A DNA stretch of 43,528 bases from Bradyrhizobium sp. (lineage in GTDB: Bacteria; Pseudomonadota; Alphaproteobacteria; Rhizobiales; Xanthobacteraceae): positions 1 to 43,528 of the forward strand of contig NZ_JAFAVV010000016.1 of the NCBI RefSeq assembly GCF_019242285.1, in the 5' to 3' direction. Each line of letters begins with the position of its first letter. Position 1 is the first letter of the stretch. The translations under genes and the position numbers were made by a program. Shown here in pieces: positions 43,301 to 43,528 of the stretch. Under the pieces are notes generated by a model. The model was given only the letters and a program-made list of their open reading frames with translations, was not told the origin of the DNA and ran no database searches.

Positions 43301-43528
43301 TCCGCGTCGGGCTCCAATATCCACGTGCGCCCCGAGATCGATCTCGTCAATCCCAGTGCCTCGATCAACGGCGGCAACATCACCGTCGCGAGCAACTGGA
43401 ATCTCGGCGCCGGCACCGACGATTCGTCGGGCAATACGACCCTCTATTTCAGGACGACGCACGGCAACGAGCCGGGCACGCTGGCATTGCGTGCCCTCAA
43501 CAACATCAAGATCAACGCGTCCGTCAGC
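34373..43528 (+). CDS. Giant filamentous-haemagglutinin-like two-partner secretion exoprotein (partial)
   Basis: An uninterrupted frame of 3052 codons from ATG 34373 to the window edge, still open. Residues 1-45 form an extended N-terminus with a hydrophobic signal segment (GYLAGVSALACLIHAASSPATA). Residues about 52-105 are an Ala/Gln-rich predicted helix. The TPS secretion domain follows, with VTVQQTQAQALLYWQSFNIGRNTTLTF and the hallmark INQNGIIFGGASQVDVHTLIAST (Asn-Gln-Asn-Gly-Ile at 226-230). The remainder is rich in short Gly/Asn/Thr beta-repeats expected to form a long right-handed beta-helix. It would be exported across the outer membrane by a TpsB transporter not present in the window, and is probably a surface adhesin. 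It lies immediately downstream of the STN-sigma-FecR operon. Confidence 0.93.
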   Translation, partial: MTDCAAAPRIDNTRQIRWRTNRAGYLAGVSALACLIHAASSPATAHPVGSSASTSAATAASNAALSAAQQAAILAQQSQASLARAAAVIKAMQAAQAAARAAALGGPNHLIGTRDVPDGLSAAGAGGLVPDSGLAAPGVANPVTTWIGANTPVQTMSDGQNNVTVQQTQAQALLYWQSFNIGRNTTLTFDQQGNASWVALNRITASNVPSQILGRIKADGEVLLINQNGIIFGGASQVDVHTLIASTLDLTPTYSANNYQLYMQNGLFSAALSTLGDPNMRGSGAVFAGTTGTVTVEPGAVIDTSARLTPTGDGGFVALLGAGGVTNAGTIMTQNGQIILAAGKGIGLAAPAPGAVGTQTAFQTIMQNGTAVSNATNALLLSGDGAVTLAGGRISQLGGISATTSTTRTASILLSTVSTSGNGGDIVLGPDSITAILPDESSGTLPTATANSSVTVNGASTSAPYFQSVLQPKITLQAGGNVDIEGFGAGLGGALIKAPSAALTISAANVGSTVLLEPGSSIDLSGLAGVVLPMSVNDVSILITQAEVADTPLAAALISHTVTIDARLAGTRADGLQWIGSPLLDAAGYAGLIPEAIDQLLTVGGNFTTSAQNFIQQAGASINVSGGYVQYRGGTISTTRLVGADGRIYAIGNANPNIPIIGIAGQFTVAHAHWNNPKQGIDVTEVFSSPVIGGGHFEQGYIAGANAGSIGVTAQVPILSGSDLVADVVVGERQRALAGSSNLGASDQIPMGASLNVSFATGGGFGYSVRLEPLADAGSDPYGLIAGGFSFATASSWSPVLAKNVFPIFSDGLSQVGFNSISITGARELDMSADAALIVRPGGSVTLDNVGTIGGVISAPAGKISLTGFTYDDKSHPEAPPTPAVVIGPDAVLDVHGLWINDSRLSPDQMFGQAFLDGGTVSISTIEASNGPPSGKGIFTDVTQSIVLSPGSIVDVSGGGYVGSNGKLKIGADGLPVGKGGSLSLTPYVILLGHTPEGGNAYNTTPSSGVFNQANVVLGGAIYAGGFDGGGTLTLQAPGILVDGAAKQVTSYLSGAVATADAAQAGVPLEDIAISDAKAGLLVLPPSFFIGGFSQYSLTDTATGTTVTAGTQVAPQQTNDLIPDNAPLIPTGTLVGRFDRVGLLPDGLRKPASLSLTSSFNEVLLDRGASIITDPQAVVSLSGGTVQVLGSVVAPAGTINVVGGSVDIASTAVLDVSGTFLPNPRVTNYSTGSVLDGGTITLSTTSVTKGVVLVEPGAELDLSGGAVSAASHLIELPVMGLGTGPRLVGQAAWSNGGVLQLGGNVYFAGTVDAAGGAPEASGGILTMGQFIVVGSTTLFPSGNLPAPSTIVVEPAGVVAAHMPAMGATTPTGAFIGADTLSDSGFDSVTLNASGTIAFNGSLTVTVPGALTLAASHLTLLPASSMLLPPGASIAPSGFTFTPPSCGATCIPAIGSTIVNLDAGYVWIAGKTSGGTLGTPKLADGTLNISAQWIDLERAIAIDDAVNVNLTSSGAIRLLPNNDGLIIGVANAQTAYAGLLAVPGNLTLRAAEVYPVSNTDFLLMSTGTLSSASTIRIEQNGTPVAPLSAGGEVLLSAQTILQNGTLWAPLGQIIVGMQDSSAIPSVITPFAADLVGKVVPTQTVILGPGSLTSVSAAGLVIPDGTTVDDSTWNVGTAINAPPAKSISLNGANVTTSQGAVLDLSGGGDIYATEFVAGTGGTRNALTTYQQNLTTGIMTPTYADGRQVYALVPSYEAKVAAYDPTFANNPYFSGLLLPNGVSSSGGNQVPFPNAIKPGQTVTIGAGSGIAPGTYVLMPGMYATLPGAYRVVQVASNVNPSATGSTGADGSQYVVGKIGNALTGAQSSQSALFQLQSQAVWSKYSRIDVTSGTQFFSDQAKSAGRNPPPLPIDGGVLVLGATNSLSLAGTNLFGPGTSDLAPGLVGGGGQVQISGANILILAKDRDEPLADCKIGSAPGCTGQANYLVLDADQISGLDAATVLIGGTAKVASDGTETVTPSALNLEVRTDAAHRLTGPELLLVTVAPTSASPSVHGLTVDAGSYIGAIGSVPKGTDRDITIGADPVAQFNGTGSLTGYTAGVTGDGALLRVSNGRAVNVKRFFVPGLYSPPDTSPTATPPVSKTALGQLTVQDAVIDGGNALTLDTSGSGTLSANAVLKAANYDVAGSVINIGGGNSGVVLSAAVLANFADAVSVTLRSATVINLFDGGPGGRLTIGDADHPIGTLTFDGAGLYGQGGDTTINATNIDLANSRGATGIGKSTGAGTLTLAATGTITEDTGSKSLAGFSEIYLNAGQSIAFSGAGSLDTGPVAAATASLGVTQLAVTAGGSGYRNGEVVTVTGPDGTGFSGTVTVDANGAITGVTITSTGRGFTGPITAVSVASASGSGATLSASLGIVGIGVTKGGDGYGIATTITISGGGGTGATATAAVSGGVITGITLGADGSGYTSVPTITFSGPNVHLTAPAIVVNSGASQSLSAPGRITMAATPGSTPPALAASNIGGALAVTAGTITDTVTIQALSGNVSLTATQGDVVLGAGAVINAAGSQIAILDLIDDAPAGNVRLTSTTGNVVIGQDAVVDVSAAGFGYAGSLSILAARNATLDGVMNGRAAFKDLGGNFSLTTGGTVFGPIPASEFTGSFALRIGSGDIVIDAGMTLTSGSVLLVANNGSVIVDGTIDASGPSGGRIALYGAGVASTVKDVDGVSYTDVIGGVYVGPSARLLARYQADDPADPAYAKGASTMVQTGGTITLGTTGTPNGKLNPTYGYEHVAAAQTITTSDGARTVHASGAIVVDGALLDVSGGLGGPNIDNSGGEIDLRAPLLSDKTDTVNSVNIDFRAAVAGVADAGGHAIGKGVVINAYAVWSTTDAGGTTGKTHFDGIIDPAGWFDDKGNALPGKDQNGKAILAPTPQSPLSTGQIFTVTSPNPDHTGFYGSVDPNGTASGTLPLFIENFSLVGSASGSNIHVRPEIDLVNPSASINGGNITVASNWNLGAGTDDSSGNTTLYFRTTHGNEPGTLALRALNNIKINASVS
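41380..41810 (+). repeat. Three internal GGSGY-type protein repeats in the exoprotein
   Basis: Within the exoprotein frame, segments beginning AGGSGYRNGEVVTVTGPDG, KGGDGYGIATTITISGGGG and ADGSGYTSVPTITFSGP recur about 50 residues apart. They alternate with GAITGVTITSTG and GGVITGITLGADG. This is a recognisable beta-rich repeat family found in large bacterial surface proteins. Confidence 0.7.

Noticed and set aside
1..43528. tRNA, rRNA, CRISPR arrays, riboswitches, transposases or prophage genes
   Set aside because: None could be recognised anywhere on either strand by reading; a covariance-model search was not possible.

Overview
This window reads as chromosomal DNA of an alphaproteobacterium of the Bradyrhizobium/Nitrobacteraceae group. 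The support is high GC, protein sequences that resemble Bradyrhizobium homologues, short intergenic palindromes typical of that genus, HWE-type histidine kinase signalling, and three sites resembling promoters of the general-stress sigma factor EcfG. I saw no tRNA, rRNA, CRISPR array, transposase or phage gene.

Positions 1-9455 are mostly housekeeping: the 3' end of argC, a membrane-anchored alpha/beta hydrolase, a MAPEG-family protein, the class I PHA synthase phaC, a lipoprotein, then a colinear run of an AlaC/DapL-type aminotransferase, homoserine dehydrogenase, class II fructose-1,6-bisphosphatase (glpX) and a HAD-family haloacid dehalogenase. Positions 9456-10930 look like an accessory insertion, with an orphan HExxH metallopeptidase next to a truncated sensor gene. 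Positions 10931-19712 return to core functions: recJ, an SDR oxidoreductase, a lytic transglycosylase, an M23 endopeptidase, and the elongation factor P module (efp divergent from epmA-epmB), closed by a small secreted protein.

Positions 19713-20650 are non-coding and full of palindromes, including a dispersed-repeat-like cruciform followed by a terminator-like hairpin. Positions 20650-28294 form a stress and sensory region: small proteins and a single-domain response regulator behind EcfG-like promoters, a stand-alone CheB-type methylesterase, small coiled-coil proteins, and a 1055-residue CheB-CheR-PAS-PAS-HWE kinase overlapping a Crp/Fnr-type regulator. A 995-residue membrane-embedded patatin-like phospholipase follows on the opposite strand.

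The last 11.5 kb is the most interesting part. An STN/TonB-C protein, an ECF sigma factor and a FecR-like anti-sigma factor overlap by 4 nt at each junction. Directly downstream is a giant filamentous-haemagglutinin-like exoprotein, at least 3052 residues long and still open at the window edge. The architecture matches the Pseudomonas aeruginosa PUMA3 (VreA-VreI-VreR) cell-surface signalling system, in which the receptor has no beta-barrel. Here it appears wired directly to a two-partner-secretion adhesin. A tandem 12-bp repeat and an ECF-like promoter lie in front of the exoprotein gene.
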